DNA of 53,932 nucleotides from Bacteroidota bacterium (lineage in GTDB: Bacteria; Bacteroidota; Bacteroidia; Chitinophagales; Chitinophagaceae), in NCBI GenBank assembly GCA_023422565.1, contig JAFAGR010000001.1, positions 1 to 53,932 of the forward strand. The letters are read 5' to 3'. The notes beneath the pieces are model-generated. The model worked only from the letters and a program-made list of their open reading frames with translations. It did not search any database and was not told the origin of the DNA. Of this stretch, positions 25,249 through 34,187 are shown one piece after another. The position numbers were made by a program, and so were the translations under genes. The number at the start of each line of letters is the position of its first letter. The stretch's first letter is position 1.

Positions 25249-26715
25249 CTAAAGTTTATAACTCACCAATATTGTGTCAGTAGCCTGCACATTTCGGCTA
25301 TTCGTAACCGTTAGTTCGAAGATCGACGTTCCCGGTTTTAGTCCGGAAATACTGGTGTTCATTTTATGAGGGTGATTGATAAATGTCGGCTCACCGCTGA
25401 TCTGCTTCCATTCATAGGAAATGATCTTTCCCCCATCCTGCGATGAGAGCGAACCATTCAACTGAGTTGAAGAGGTGTTAATGTACTGATTAATGCCTGC
25501 ATTAGCTATTGGCTCGGGGATTGAATCTTTATCAAAACGAACCGTTTTCCATTTTATCAAAAGCGGAGAAACTTTTGCCGGCGCGGGAACATTGAGGGCA
25601 TTTGGATAGGTGGATTCATCCTTCACACTTAATGTTAAACCGTTACCCAAACAACGTGCTTTGTTTCTTCCCCAGCTATACCAGTTGTCTCCCATATCCT
25701 GCACGAAAAAATAAAACGTAATGGTGTTGCCGGTACGAAGGTTTTTAAACTTGCCGGGAATTTGCACCGGCTTGGTGAGCATTTGTCGGTGTTGCCAGTT
25801 CCATGCAAAGGGCGAACCGGGATACGCCGCCCAGTTCGGGTATTGCTTACCGTTACCTATCTCTCCCATCACATTCTCACCTGCCCCAAACATGTTGTTG
25901 TTTGCGTCAATGATGTGAAGCGTGTTGTAATTGCCAACAATTTCCTTCGAAGGGAATTTGCATCCGGCTTGCAGCCAAAGCTTTTTTATTGAAACGGGAG
26001 TCGTTCCAAGATCCGCCGCTCCCAGGTAGGAACCCAGGTATCCCCAGGCAAGCAGGTCGTTTGCCGTTTCCACCACATAACAAGCGGCACCTACTCCGGC
26101 AATGTCGCGCGCAGGTTGAGCAATTGGTGCTTTAACGGGAATTGATTTCCCTTTTTTATAGATCCAAACTGAGCCGTCAGTTGCCAATGCAAGCAGGGAA
26201 TGTTCTCCGGAGGTCATGGGTACGATCTTCTTAATGAGTTTTCCTTTTGGACTTTGTAATTTTCGCGGCGCGGGAATATCAACTCCCTTGTTCATCATCA
26301 GCAGGTCCTGACCCCACATCCATAACTCTCCTTTCTTAATAGTAAGATATCCCTGGTACCAGCCATACACTTTTTCATTGCCTTCAAAAGCGTTTCCGGA
26401 CTCATCTTCTTTTACAGGTTTTGCATAAAGCACTCCGTTCTTATGTATGCCGGTGATGTAAACGCGGCCCGCGGTGTCAAGCGCGATGTTCGTGTACTGT
26501 GCGCCATCCACATCTATAACTCCATTAACTGGCACTTTACTTATCGCATAACGGTTACCGGTAAACGCAGTAGCAAACAGTTTTTGATCTGAGGTGAGGT
26601 ATGTGGTGAAATATTCACCGGTGCCAACGGAGATGATCTCTTTTTCCTGGGCATGCAACGAAACGCTTAAGAGGAGGGCGATTATACTTATGAATATATT
26701 AGGTCTCAAAGTCAA
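25249..26715 (-). CDS. Secreted RCC1-like protein with one PKD-type domain, no sorting domain
   Basis: 488 aa. Signal peptide ends LHAQ at about residue 22. The start must be a non-ATG codon: TTG at 26715 or 26709, both inside a heptamer micro-repeat. Residues about 25-390 align by eye along their length with the N-terminal part of the PKD giant (shared phrases GTGEYFTTY/GAGEYFTSY, VIDVDGAQYTN, NYNTLHIIDANNNMF, FYFFVQDMGDNWYSWGRNKA). A single PKD-like domain (about 400-486) ends the protein at LVSYKL, so repeats 2-15 and the type IX sorting domain of the giant are missing. It is exported to the periplasm by its signal peptide; how or whether it leaves the cell is open. Confidence 0.8.
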   Translation of the reverse strand: MTLRPNIFISIIALLLSVSLHAQEKEIISVGTGEYFTTYLTSDQKLFATAFTGNRYAISKVPVNGVIDVDGAQYTNIALDTAGRVYITGIHKNGVLYAKPVKEDESGNAFEGNEKVYGWYQGYLTIKKGELWMWGQDLLMMNKGVDIPAPRKLQSPKGKLIKKIVPMTSGEHSLLALATDGSVWIYKKGKSIPVKAPIAQPARDIAGVGAACYVVETANDLLAWGYLGSYLGAADLGTTPVSIKKLWLQAGCKFPSKEIVGNYNTLHIIDANNNMFGAGENVMGEIGNGKQYPNWAAYPGSPFAWNWQHRQMLTKPVQIPGKFKNLRTGNTITFYFFVQDMGDNWYSWGRNKARCLGNGLTLSVKDESTYPNALNVPAPAKVSPLLIKWKTVRFDKDSIPEPIANAGINQYINTSSTQLNGSLSSQDGGKIISYEWKQISGEPTFINHPHKMNTSISGLKPGTSIFELTVTNSRNVQATDTILVSYKL

Positions 26716-26868
26716 AAGTCAAATTTAAAAAATCAAAAGCACGTTATTCTTTTTTCACACAAAGAAACCAAGAAGGCAAAGACGCAATTGATGTACGATT
26801 TACGAATTACGATTTACGATGTACGATTAGTCTTACACATCGGCACATTTGCAAATTTGCACATCACC
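26705..26868. repeat. Mosaic of four micro-repeat families
   Basis: In order: heptamers TCAAAAG TCAAATT TAAAAAA TCAAAAG (26705-26740); octamer-like CACAAAGA AACCAAGA AGGCAAAG ACGCAA (26757-26787); heptamers ACGATTT ACGAATT ACGATTT ACGATGT ACGATTA (26792-26829); octamers CACATCGG CACATTTG CAAATTTG CACATCAC (26834-26868). A hairpin CCCCGA/TCGGGG (26871-26888) follows. The first block includes the start codon region of the RCC1-like gene. Confidence 0.75.
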
Positions 26869-26892
26869 GCCCCCGATAGCCGTCGGGGCAAA

Positions 26893-28611
26893 TTAGATCT
26901 CTCCTTTCTTCATTTCCTCCACCGCATACGCCGCGGCCCTTGCCGTTAATGCCATGTAAGTTAGGGATGGGTTCTGGCAACCACCGGAGGGCATACAACT
27001 CCCGTCTGTAATGAAAACATTCTTTGCCGCATGAACCTGGTTGAAGGCGTTTAATACCGATGTTTTCGGATCGCGGCCCATCGTTGCGGTTCCCATTTCG
27101 TGAACAGTCGTACCGCCCGTGAAGTTGTAATCAAATGTGTCAATATTTTTGAACCCTGCCTTTTCCAACATGTCCGCGCCTTGTTCACGCGCATGCCTAC
27201 GCATAGCTTCTTCATTTTCACCAAAGGCGAAATTGATCTTCACCAGCGGTAAGCCCCATTGGTCCTTTTCACTATGGTCAAGCGTTACACGGTTCTTTTT
27301 ATCAGGCAGGCATTCTCCCCATGCCGCCATCCAGATGCTCCATGGACCGGGAGTGGTCAACCGCTCTTTAAACGACTTCCCAAAATCTCCACCAACATGC
27401 ACCATATCTGCCCATTCCTTTCTTTCCCCATCACCCTGGAATGCATAGCCTCGAATGAAACCTGATTCTTTGCTGTTATCATCCAAATTCTGAAATCGGG
27501 GAATGTATAATCCCGCAGGTTTTCGTCCCGAATAATATTTATCCGCAAAACCTGTATGCTCACCCGATGCACCTGCACCGGAATGATGATCCATCAATTG
27601 CTTTCCTACCATGCCGCTGTCGTTGCCAAATCCATCAGGAAAGCGTTTCGATTTCGACTGAAGAAGAATTGATGCGGTTGCAATGGTAGAAGCGTTCAGA
27701 AAAATAATTCTCGCGAAGTAATCGGTTGTTTTTTTCGTCACTTCATCAATGATGCGGACACCTGTTGCGCGCTGAGCCGTTTCATCATAAATGATCTCGT
27801 ACACAATTGAGTGTGGACGAAGTGTAAGGTTACCGGTTTCCATTGCCGCGGGAATCGTTGCAGAATTACTGCTGAAATATCCTCCAAAAGGGCAACCGCG
27901 TTCACAAAGGTTCCGATACATGCATGGCCCCCTGCCTTTCCAGCCCTTACTGAGATTCGCCACTCTTGAAGGCGTAACAAGCCTACCCGGAAAATGCTTC
28001 GGCACTTCTTCAGAAAAGTGCTCTTCGATACAATTGAAAGGCATGTGAGGAATGAACTTACTGTCCGGTAAATGCGGGAGCCCCTCTGCCCTTCCGCTGA
28101 TGCCGACAAAATCTTCGACATAATCATACCATGGAGCAATGTCTTTATAACGTATCGGCCAGTCCACACCATGACTGTCTTTCAGGTTAGCATTAAAGTC
28201 AAGATCGCTGAGTCTGTATGTTTGCCTTCCCCACGTTAAAGACCTCCCTCCCACCTGGTAACCGCGTATCCAGTTGAATGGCTTATCCTGCACATAAGGA
28301 TGATCTTTATCGCGAACAAAAAAGTGTTTGCTTGCTTCGGTGTACACCAAACTTTGCACAGGATCATTCTCACGGTCACCTGCTGTGGTAAGTAGCCGAT
28401 TAGGAAACTCCCAGGGCTTTAAATTAGCGGTGGGATAATCTTTTACATGCACTACATCGCGGCCACGATCCAACAGCAATGTTTTCAATCCCTTCCGCGT
28501 GAGTTCCATTGCTGCCCACCCACCGCTGATACCGCTGCCAACAACAATAGCATCGAAGGTATTAGCCTCCTTTCCGTTGCCGATGATTTGAGTTGTGCCT
28601 TGTTGACCCAC
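26893..28611 (-). CDS. GMC-family flavoprotein, gluconate-2-dehydrogenase/glucoside-dehydrogenase type
   Basis: 572 aa from a GTG start at 28611. The FAD-binding Rossmann motif GSGISGGWAAMEL lies at about 23-35, followed by the acidic/basic strand end LLLDRG. A C-terminal GMC half contains the substrate-site His in GGTTVHEMGTATMG (about 505-518) and NPSLTYMALTARAAAYA near the end. The family oxidises sugars or sugar acids and needs a small partner subunit, which is encoded 5 bases upstream (28617-29192). No signal peptide is seen, so export would rely on the partner. The usual cytochrome c subunit is not found here. Last gene of the polysaccharide operon; oxidation of a cell-surface or periplasmic sugar is inferred. 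Confidence 0.88.
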   Translation of the reverse strand: MGQQGTTQIIGNGKEANTFDAIVVGSGISGGWAAMELTRKGLKTLLLDRGRDVVHVKDYPTANLKPWEFPNRLLTTAGDRENDPVQSLVYTEASKHFFVRDKDHPYVQDKPFNWIRGYQVGGRSLTWGRQTYRLSDLDFNANLKDSHGVDWPIRYKDIAPWYDYVEDFVGISGRAEGLPHLPDSKFIPHMPFNCIEEHFSEEVPKHFPGRLVTPSRVANLSKGWKGRGPCMYRNLCERGCPFGGYFSSNSATIPAAMETGNLTLRPHSIVYEIIYDETAQRATGVRIIDEVTKKTTDYFARIIFLNASTIATASILLQSKSKRFPDGFGNDSGMVGKQLMDHHSGAGASGEHTGFADKYYSGRKPAGLYIPRFQNLDDNSKESGFIRGYAFQGDGERKEWADMVHVGGDFGKSFKERLTTPGPWSIWMAAWGECLPDKKNRVTLDHSEKDQWGLPLVKINFAFGENEEAMRRHAREQGADMLEKAGFKNIDTFDYNFTGGTTVHEMGTATMGRDPKTSVLNAFNQVHAAKNVFITDGSCMPSGGCQNPSLTYMALTARAAAYAVEEMKKGEI

Positions 28612-28616
28612 GCTTT

Positions 28617-29192
28617 CTATTTTGTTGCCCAGCTACGCTGGCCTTTTGTTAGGCGGATACAAGCCGAGTACTGAGCGGGAATGTGATCGTATGCCATTCC
28701 ACGCGTAGCTCCGGCTTCAGATGTACAATATGCGATTGAAGAATATTCTTTAAGCAGGTAAAAGAACGGTCGCCCCGTAAGCCTGTTCTCAATTTTGCCG
28801 AGCACGCCGGAAAAAGTTTCACTCTCTTCACTAACTCTTACCATTACACGAAGTTTCTCTTCTTTATTAAGCAGGTTGATATCTTTTCCAAATTCGTTTA
28901 TGCAGTACCGTTGTATGCCTTTTAAACCTTCAATAAAATTATTTTGATCTACACGGCGCGCTGTGTGTGAAACAAGATGCAGAATAACGGGGCCAACGCC
29001 TGCCGATTTTGCCCCGGGCGTATCGGTTTCAGGAATTAAAATATCAGCCAACTCTTCCACCATTGTTAAATGATCTTTTAGAAAAGACCAGTCCGGCGTT
29101 TTGTGCAAATGAAATGCCCTGAAGCCGGTGTATGTAGCCGCGGCTCCGGCGCCAAGAAGGAAGAGGGAAAGAATTGCTTTTCTCCGTTTCAT
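28617..29192 (-). CDS. Gluconate 2-dehydrogenase subunit 3 family protein
   Basis: 191 aa. Starts MKRRKAILSLFLLGAGAAA, a signal with a twin-arginine-like pair (RRKAIL) and a hydrophobic core, which would fit Tat export of a folded flavoprotein complex as a hitchhiker. The body has the family phrase LADILIPETDTPGAKSAGV (about 46-64) with the short basic/aromatic helix pattern that follows. It sits 5 bases from the GMC gene and 5 bases after the TolC-like gene, so all three are coupled. Confidence 0.85.
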   Translation of the reverse strand: MKRRKAILSLFLLGAGAAATYTGFRAFHLHKTPDWSFLKDHLTMVEELADILIPETDTPGAKSAGVGPVILHLVSHTARRVDQNNFIEGLKGIQRYCINEFGKDINLLNKEEKLRVMVRVSEESETFSGVLGKIENRLTGRPFFYLLKEYSSIAYCTSEAGATRGMAYDHIPAQYSACIRLTKGQRSWATK

Positions 29193-29197
29193 ATTTA

Positions 29198-29971
29198 TCA
29201 GGGGATCTGCAGGGCCTCGGCAACCGGCACTCCGATAAGTTCCTCCAGTTGAATGATGGCAATGTTCAGATCGCGTTCGCGCGTGACAAGCTTTGATTTT
29301 TCTGTGAGGTAGATCTGGTGTGTCTTATTCATATCCTCGAGTGTCATATCACCTTCCGAATAGGCCCTTTGCGCCGCTTCGTAAGCAGAGAAATCGTACT
29401 CCATGTAACTCTTCTGCAAAATAACTACCTCGCGTTTCTCTTTATAATTTTCATAACGCATCAGCACTTCTGATTTAAGAAAGGTCTGCTTGTCTTTCTT
29501 CAATTCATTATTGATAACGATGTTTTCCCTTGCCACCTTCTTTTCACGTTTCGTTCTTGAGAAAATGTCAAGCGGTACACTCGCACCCACGTTATACTTT
29601 GGGAAGAAACTGGCTGCGGCGGAGTTTTGCACCACGAATTCATTAATATTTGCACCCACCACCACTGAGTTGAGCCAGGCAAGCTTAGCGCTTTTCAAAT
29701 TCGCTTCCGAAATTCGGATGTTTGCGTCGGCTATGTTGATGTTGGGATTGCTCATAGCCAGCTTTACCAGTTTTATCTTAATCAGCGAATCCTGGTTGAG
29801 TGTTGAATAATCGATCACCGGTCCCTTCTCGCGGGCCTTCCTCTCCTGCTGCTGCACCTGGTATTTTTTCCTGATTGAATCGGGCACCTGCTGAATTCTT
29901 TGCGCGGCTAATTCAGCAAAGGGCAACAGCATCGCTAAGAAAAGAATTGCCAGTGGTTTTCGGGTATTCAT
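29198..29971 (-). CDS. Half-length TolC/OEP-family outer-membrane protein
   Basis: 257 aa with signal peptide 1-23 (ending LAAQ). After a basic linker (about 25-60) one OEP unit follows: a helix with ANIRISEANLKSAKLAWLNS, a strand pair region VVVGANIN...YNVGASVPLDIF (about 104-137), then two long helices ending IIQLEELIGVPVAEAL, the usual end of a TolC repeat. Normal TolC-family proteins have two such units in about 430-480 aa; only one is here. In the operon it lies between the ligase/polymerase and the sugar-oxidase genes. A role as export channel component is plausible; a six-fold assembly would be needed to make a twelve-strand barrel, which is inference. Confidence 0.75.
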   Translation of the reverse strand: MNTRKPLAILFLAMLLPFAELAAQRIQQVPDSIRKKYQVQQQERKAREKGPVIDYSTLNQDSLIKIKLVKLAMSNPNINIADANIRISEANLKSAKLAWLNSVVVGANINEFVVQNSAAASFFPKYNVGASVPLDIFSRTKREKKVARENIVINNELKKDKQTFLKSEVLMRYENYKEKREVVILQKSYMEYDFSAYEAAQRAYSEGDMTLEDMNKTHQIYLTEKSKLVTRERDLNIAIIQLEELIGVPVAEALQIP

Positions 29972-29988
29972 ATAATGAGGTATAACCT

Positions 29989-31485
29989 TTAATCGTTTTG
30001 CAAAGATGCGGAAGCGGTTTCACTTACAGCTACGCCCGCATCAAATTCCATCAGCCGCTTCATTAAAGATAATGCAGAAAAAAAGAATATCGCACCCGGA
30101 ATTTGCCCGATGGTTTCCTGCGAATACTGGGTGACAATGATCGGGAACAATGTGGCGAGTAAGGCCGCTATGAAAATTTTACATTCCCGGCTTTTCATTC
30201 GAAAATAATAATAGATGCCCTGCCACAAAATAGCGAGGTTGAAAAATATCCATATTATCAGCCCGATCCAGCCCGACTCAAGTCCGATTCGCAACAGGCC
30301 GCTATCAGTTGGAAAGTCTGCCAAAGGATGTTCAGGATAATAATGCGCGCCTAATAAACCGGTGGTGCCGATGCCTCCGCCGAGCGGGTGGGCATGCAAA
30401 TAAGGTTGAATGTAATGCCTGTTCCTTTCCCGCAAATTCATTGATTCATCTTTCGAATCAAAGGTGGTGCGCATCCTGTTAAGCGTGGGGCTACTGTAAA
30501 TAGGCGCGAAAAACAGGAAGAGCCCGATCATCGTCATGCAAAAAAGTGTGATGACCGTGGTTTTGCTTTTAATGGTGAGAAAGCCATACAACATTATGCC
30601 GGCCGGGAGAATGATGGTGGTGGTTCTTGTTCCTGAATACGCCATCCCCAGAAGCATGATCAGGGCCATGAAAATCATCAGCGCCATCCTGTTCCGGTTC
30701 TTTTGATAAATAGCAATAACCAATGTGAAGGTGGCCATGGAGCCGGCCAGCACGCCAAAGGAAACTACGTCTGACAGGAAAGAAAATTTCCTTAATTGCC
30801 CGCCCTGGAAAAGCAATTCATAACTGCCGGGCACACTCATGATATAATTCATCTCCATTGGCAGGTAGCCAAACCATTGCTGGTAGCATCCATAAAGCGC
30901 TACTACAAAAGCCGCGATGATCCAAAACTTTGCAAAGAAGCGAAACTTCTGCATCGTATCAATTAACCGGTACGCCATCACATACACCATGATGTACACC
31001 AACCACCGCCGGATAGTTGGCATCCACACTTCCAGCCCTTTTACGTTGGGATTGAAGGCCTGAATCAACACGCTTGCAGTATTGGTGATAATCGCGATGC
31101 TGATTAGCGTTTTGATCAGCACCCTGGAGGTTCCGGGCACTCCGGTTCTGTTCAGGTAAGAACCGAGGAACACGAACAGAATAAGTATCTCTAATACCGG
31201 ACTCAAAGGCAGCACATCGCGACCTATGAGATGGTTGGGATAAAAAACAAAAATTGAAAAAACGCTGATCACATAGAGCCCGTAATATGGCTTGAACAGG
31301 CAGATATAAACCGTAATGATCCCGATGATCAATCCCGACGCAACCAGCGGCACAAGAAAAAGATCTTCAGCAACCAGGAAGGCAGAAGCCAGGGAAACAA
31401 GAGCAAGCAATATGATGCCGAAAGGAGAAACGAGTTTCCTTCGGAAGAACTCCTGTTGCAACCAGGAATTCACGGGCGTCATCAT
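29989..31485 (-). CDS. O-antigen ligase/polymerase (Wzy_C family) membrane protein
   Basis: 498 aa from the ATG at 31485, chosen because AAAGGAGGG precedes it by a few bases (31498-31490); an ATG at 31506 would add seven residues and overlap the small upstream gene by one base (TGATG). About twelve membrane segments and a large periplasmic loop after about 330 with HAHPLGGGIGTTGLLGAHYYPEHP-type sequence, the usual Wzy_C landmark. The family either polymerises repeat units or ligates finished chains. Which one cannot be told from sequence; no second Wzy candidate lies in the window, so polymerase is the better guess. Confidence 0.85.
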   Translation of the reverse strand: MMTPVNSWLQQEFFRRKLVSPFGIILLALVSLASAFLVAEDLFLVPLVASGLIIGIITVYICLFKPYYGLYVISVFSIFVFYPNHLIGRDVLPLSPVLEILILFVFLGSYLNRTGVPGTSRVLIKTLISIAIITNTASVLIQAFNPNVKGLEVWMPTIRRWLVYIMVYVMAYRLIDTMQKFRFFAKFWIIAAFVVALYGCYQQWFGYLPMEMNYIMSVPGSYELLFQGGQLRKFSFLSDVVSFGVLAGSMATFTLVIAIYQKNRNRMALMIFMALIMLLGMAYSGTRTTTIILPAGIMLYGFLTIKSKTTVITLFCMTMIGLFLFFAPIYSSPTLNRMRTTFDSKDESMNLRERNRHYIQPYLHAHPLGGGIGTTGLLGAHYYPEHPLADFPTDSGLLRIGLESGWIGLIIWIFFNLAILWQGIYYYFRMKSRECKIFIAALLATLFPIIVTQYSQETIGQIPGAIFFFSALSLMKRLMEFDAGVAVSETASASLQND

Positions 31486-31505
31486 ATTTCCCTCCTTTAA
31501 TGGCA

Positions 31506-31625
31506 TCAGAGAAAAACTATTTTTACAAAAAGAAAAACCATCACCACGGTCACGAATAAAAGCGCCACAGTCTCTATCAACCTATCGGTAGTGGTTTCCT
31601 CATTGCTATCAGGCATCATGCTCAT
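31506..31625 (-). CDS. Small single-span membrane protein, 39 aa
   Basis: Read directly from the gap between the glycosyltransferase and the ligase genes. ATG at 31625, stop TGA at 31508-31506, whose last bases overlap a possible ATG of the next gene. The protein has a charged acidic N-terminus (MSMMPDSNEETTTDRLIE) and one hydrophobic helix (about 19-38), ending IVFL. It starts 8 bases after the glycosyltransferase stop and fills the gap exactly, which is the main support, together with a sensible membrane topology. Such tiny proteins can modulate membrane enzymes; no homolog is known to me. Confidence 0.6.
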   Translation of the reverse strand: MSMMPDSNEETTTDRLIETVALLFVTVVMVFLFVKIVFL

Positions 31626-31633
31626 GTGAAAAA

Positions 31634-32845
31634 TTATCGGGGTTTAAATTGATGCATTGCTTCATACATTAATGCCACTGAATTTTCCCATGTATGAGAT
31701 CTTGCGACCGCTATCCTTTTCTCCCTCGCTACCGGATCATCTCCTTCTTGCAGTACCCGCGAAATAAAGCGGATGTAATCATCGTGCGAATCGCACAGGT
31801 AAGTGCAATCAGCAAAAGCCTCCATGGTTTCAGTGCGTGTGGCTACAACCGGCTTTCCTGTGGCCAGGTATTCATCCACCTTTCGCGGATAGTTACCAAC
31901 CGTTAGCTGGTTCACCAACTGCGGATTTAAACATACATCAAAATAATGAACGTATGAAGGCAATTCCTTCTCCGGTTTGTTGCCGAGGAAATGAACATTA
32001 GGCATCTGGTGCAGGGCTGAGTTTTTAAATGCTTCATCTTCAGGACCAATGAGTACCAGGTTCCAGTCTGCACTGTGCGCAGCGATCTTTTCCAAAAGCT
32101 TAATATCAAGCCTCATCTCGGTCAGGAATCCGCAATAACCGATAACGGGTTTTTTAATGCGGCTTATATCAGAAGGAAAAACGGCGGGCGGGTTTACAAA
32201 AAATTCGTCACCTGTTCCCTGGCCTGTATAATAACTTTTCGAATTGTACTGAGCGGCATACTTTGTTAAATAAAGCGAATTGGTTACCACAAGATCAACC
32301 TTGCTGATCAGTTCCGGCTCTGAGAACTTTCCATGCCGGTTAAAGTAAGGCTGCGCCAGCAAATAATCACGCAGGTAATACATTGTATACTCTACGTTTA
32401 AGTAATCCTGCAGGTAAAGGCCATTGTAAAAATCGTTATCGATAAAAAGAACGGGATCTTTAAAGCGGAGTTGGTCAGAGGCCTTCTGTATCTGGTGTGC
32501 GAGGCGCCTGTTGTTCTGCTTATTCAAAAGCGTATACACCTTTCCGTGAGGAAGCCAGTTGATCGACTCTAACTTTGTTTGCGGATTAAAAACGAAAAGA
32601 TCTTTCTCCACTTCATCCAATACATTCTCACCTTTCTTTATACTTTTTAGGCGGTTGATCGTCTTCTTATCTTTCGGGGCCTTCCATTGCGTTATCCGGT
32701 CAAGCGGGCGATTCACATACAACACCCTGTTATGGCGGGCGATAACCTTTGCCATGTTTTTGAAATTATGGCCAATATCAAGGTCCCACGGCTGAATGCC
32801 GAGCATAATAATATCCTTATTCTTTATCAGCGGATCCTGCATCAT
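31634..32845 (-). CDS. GT-B-type glycosyltransferase (GT4-like)
   Basis: 403 aa, cytosolic, no membrane segment. C-terminal half shows the GT4 pattern: VIGYCGFLTEMRLDIKLLEKIA (about 238-259), WNLVLIGPEDEAF (about 266-278), NVHFLGNKPEKELPSYV (about 290-306) and the donor-binding stretch YPRKVDEYLATGKPVVATR (about 327-345). The usual EGFG-type Glu is replaced by the KVDEYL form. It should add a sugar to the lipid-linked intermediate. The start codon overlaps the flippase stop by 4 bases. Confidence 0.85.
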   Translation of the reverse strand: MMQDPLIKNKDIIMLGIQPWDLDIGHNFKNMAKVIARHNRVLYVNRPLDRITQWKAPKDKKTINRLKSIKKGENVLDEVEKDLFVFNPQTKLESINWLPHGKVYTLLNKQNNRRLAHQIQKASDQLRFKDPVLFIDNDFYNGLYLQDYLNVEYTMYYLRDYLLAQPYFNRHGKFSEPELISKVDLVVTNSLYLTKYAAQYNSKSYYTGQGTGDEFFVNPPAVFPSDISRIKKPVIGYCGFLTEMRLDIKLLEKIAAHSADWNLVLIGPEDEAFKNSALHQMPNVHFLGNKPEKELPSYVHYFDVCLNPQLVNQLTVGNYPRKVDEYLATGKPVVATRTETMEAFADCTYLCDSHDDYIRFISRVLQEGDDPVAREKRIAVARSHTWENSVALMYEAMHQFKPR

Positions 32846-34182
32846 TTAAACTTTTGAAAAAACATCTTTGACAATTCCGGGTAAAATGCAAAGGCATATT
32901 TGAAACATTGCATAAACCTTATTCCGTAATACTTATTAAGCAACCACTGGGTAATGATGAATGCTATAATATGTGAAACAAGCAGTGCATAGGCTGCTCC
33001 TAAAAATCCCATCCCCTTAATGAAAAAATAGGTCAATACCACATTCACCAATGCAATAAAGGTGATAAGGAGAAAATTCACATGCGGCCTTCCGCTGGAA
33101 TCAATGATCACGCCCCACTGTTTTAGATATGCGAGAAAGATCGCGGTGAAAGCGATGATGCGCAGGTAAGGGATAGCATCCAGATACTGTGCATCTGCAA
33201 GAAAGAGTATGATGAATTTTGGAAAGAGAAGTATGAACAGCACCATCGGAATGCAGAAGCACAGTGTAGCCCCGACCGACTTTTCATAATAATATCTTAT
33301 CAGGTCTTTATTTGCCGCGTTTTCACGGTTGGCACTTTTTGGAAACAGTATATCGCTCACCACCTGGCTGGGCATGTCAGACAAATTGATCACACGCGCT
33401 GCAATGCTCTGCGAGGCAGTAAAGGCGGTGCTTCCCAGAATCGGCGACAACATCATCTGCCCTGCGTTTGCAAATACCAGTGTACTTACGCCCGAACCAA
33501 AAACGTATTTCCCAAAGTGCCAGAGTTTAGAGAACCACTCCTTCTTTAAAACAAAAGTATGCGTAAGATGATGGCGAACATAACGGTAACCGATAGCCGC
33601 TCCAAGCAAAATACCAATGCAATAAAATATCACGAGGGCATTAAGGGAAACCTTTTTAAAAGCGACCACAAAGAAGACCATCAGGGCAAGCGTAATGGCC
33701 TGCCGGTAAAAGTAAGTGGCGAACAAACCTTTGAAGTTCGATTTGCTGTACATGATCCATTCAAAATGAGAAAAAGGAATCAGTACAAGTATACCGATCG
33801 AAAAAATGTAAAGCATTTCCTCAAGCTCCGGGGCTTTCAGCCACAATGCAAACTGAGGTGCGAAAAAAACAAGTATTACTACAAGTAAAAGAGTGATAAT
33901 AATATTGAGGAAGAATGCGGCTGACAATACAAAACGGTGGTCATGCTCGGGACTGTGGTTGATGAACTTAATAAGAGAAGTCTTCACCAGCGCCTGCCTT
34001 ATAAGTTCAATGAAGGAGGTGATCACAAGAAAAAGGGCCCAAACTCCCATTTCGGTTTTGGTGAGCGCTTCCTTGGCAAGGATCATTGTGGTTACAATGC
34101 CAAAAACCGGTACAGATAATTTCTGTAATCCATTGAAAAACCCTGAAACGATCCAGCCCTGGTATTTTACGGGTGCTGCCAT
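32842..34182 (-). CDS. Wzx-type oligosaccharide flippase (MOP superfamily)
   Basis: 446 aa with about 12-14 hydrophobic segments spread evenly from residue 18 to 440. Features of the polysaccharide-synthesis/Wzx branch of the MOP fold: an opening GLQKLSVPVFGIVTTMILAKEAL-like stretch (about 18-40), a repeated second half starting near 215 with FGKYVFGSGVSTLVF, and a conserved region LRIIAFTAIFLAYLKQWG (about 343-360). The family moves undecaprenyl-linked repeat units across the inner membrane. It is the only flippase in the window. Confidence 0.88.
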   Translation of the reverse strand: MAAPVKYQGWIVSGFFNGLQKLSVPVFGIVTTMILAKEALTKTEMGVWALFLVITSFIELIRQALVKTSLIKFINHSPEHDHRFVLSAAFFLNIIITLLLVVILVFFAPQFALWLKAPELEEMLYIFSIGILVLIPFSHFEWIMYSKSNFKGLFATYFYRQAITLALMVFFVVAFKKVSLNALVIFYCIGILLGAAIGYRYVRHHLTHTFVLKKEWFSKLWHFGKYVFGSGVSTLVFANAGQMMLSPILGSTAFTASQSIAARVINLSDMPSQVVSDILFPKSANRENAANKDLIRYYYEKSVGATLCFCIPMVLFILLFPKFIILFLADAQYLDAIPYLRIIAFTAIFLAYLKQWGVIIDSSGRPHVNFLLITFIALVNVVLTYFFIKGMGFLGAAYALLVSHIIAFIITQWLLNKYYGIRFMQCFKYAFAFYPELSKMFFQKFK

Positions 34183-34187
34183 GGCGC

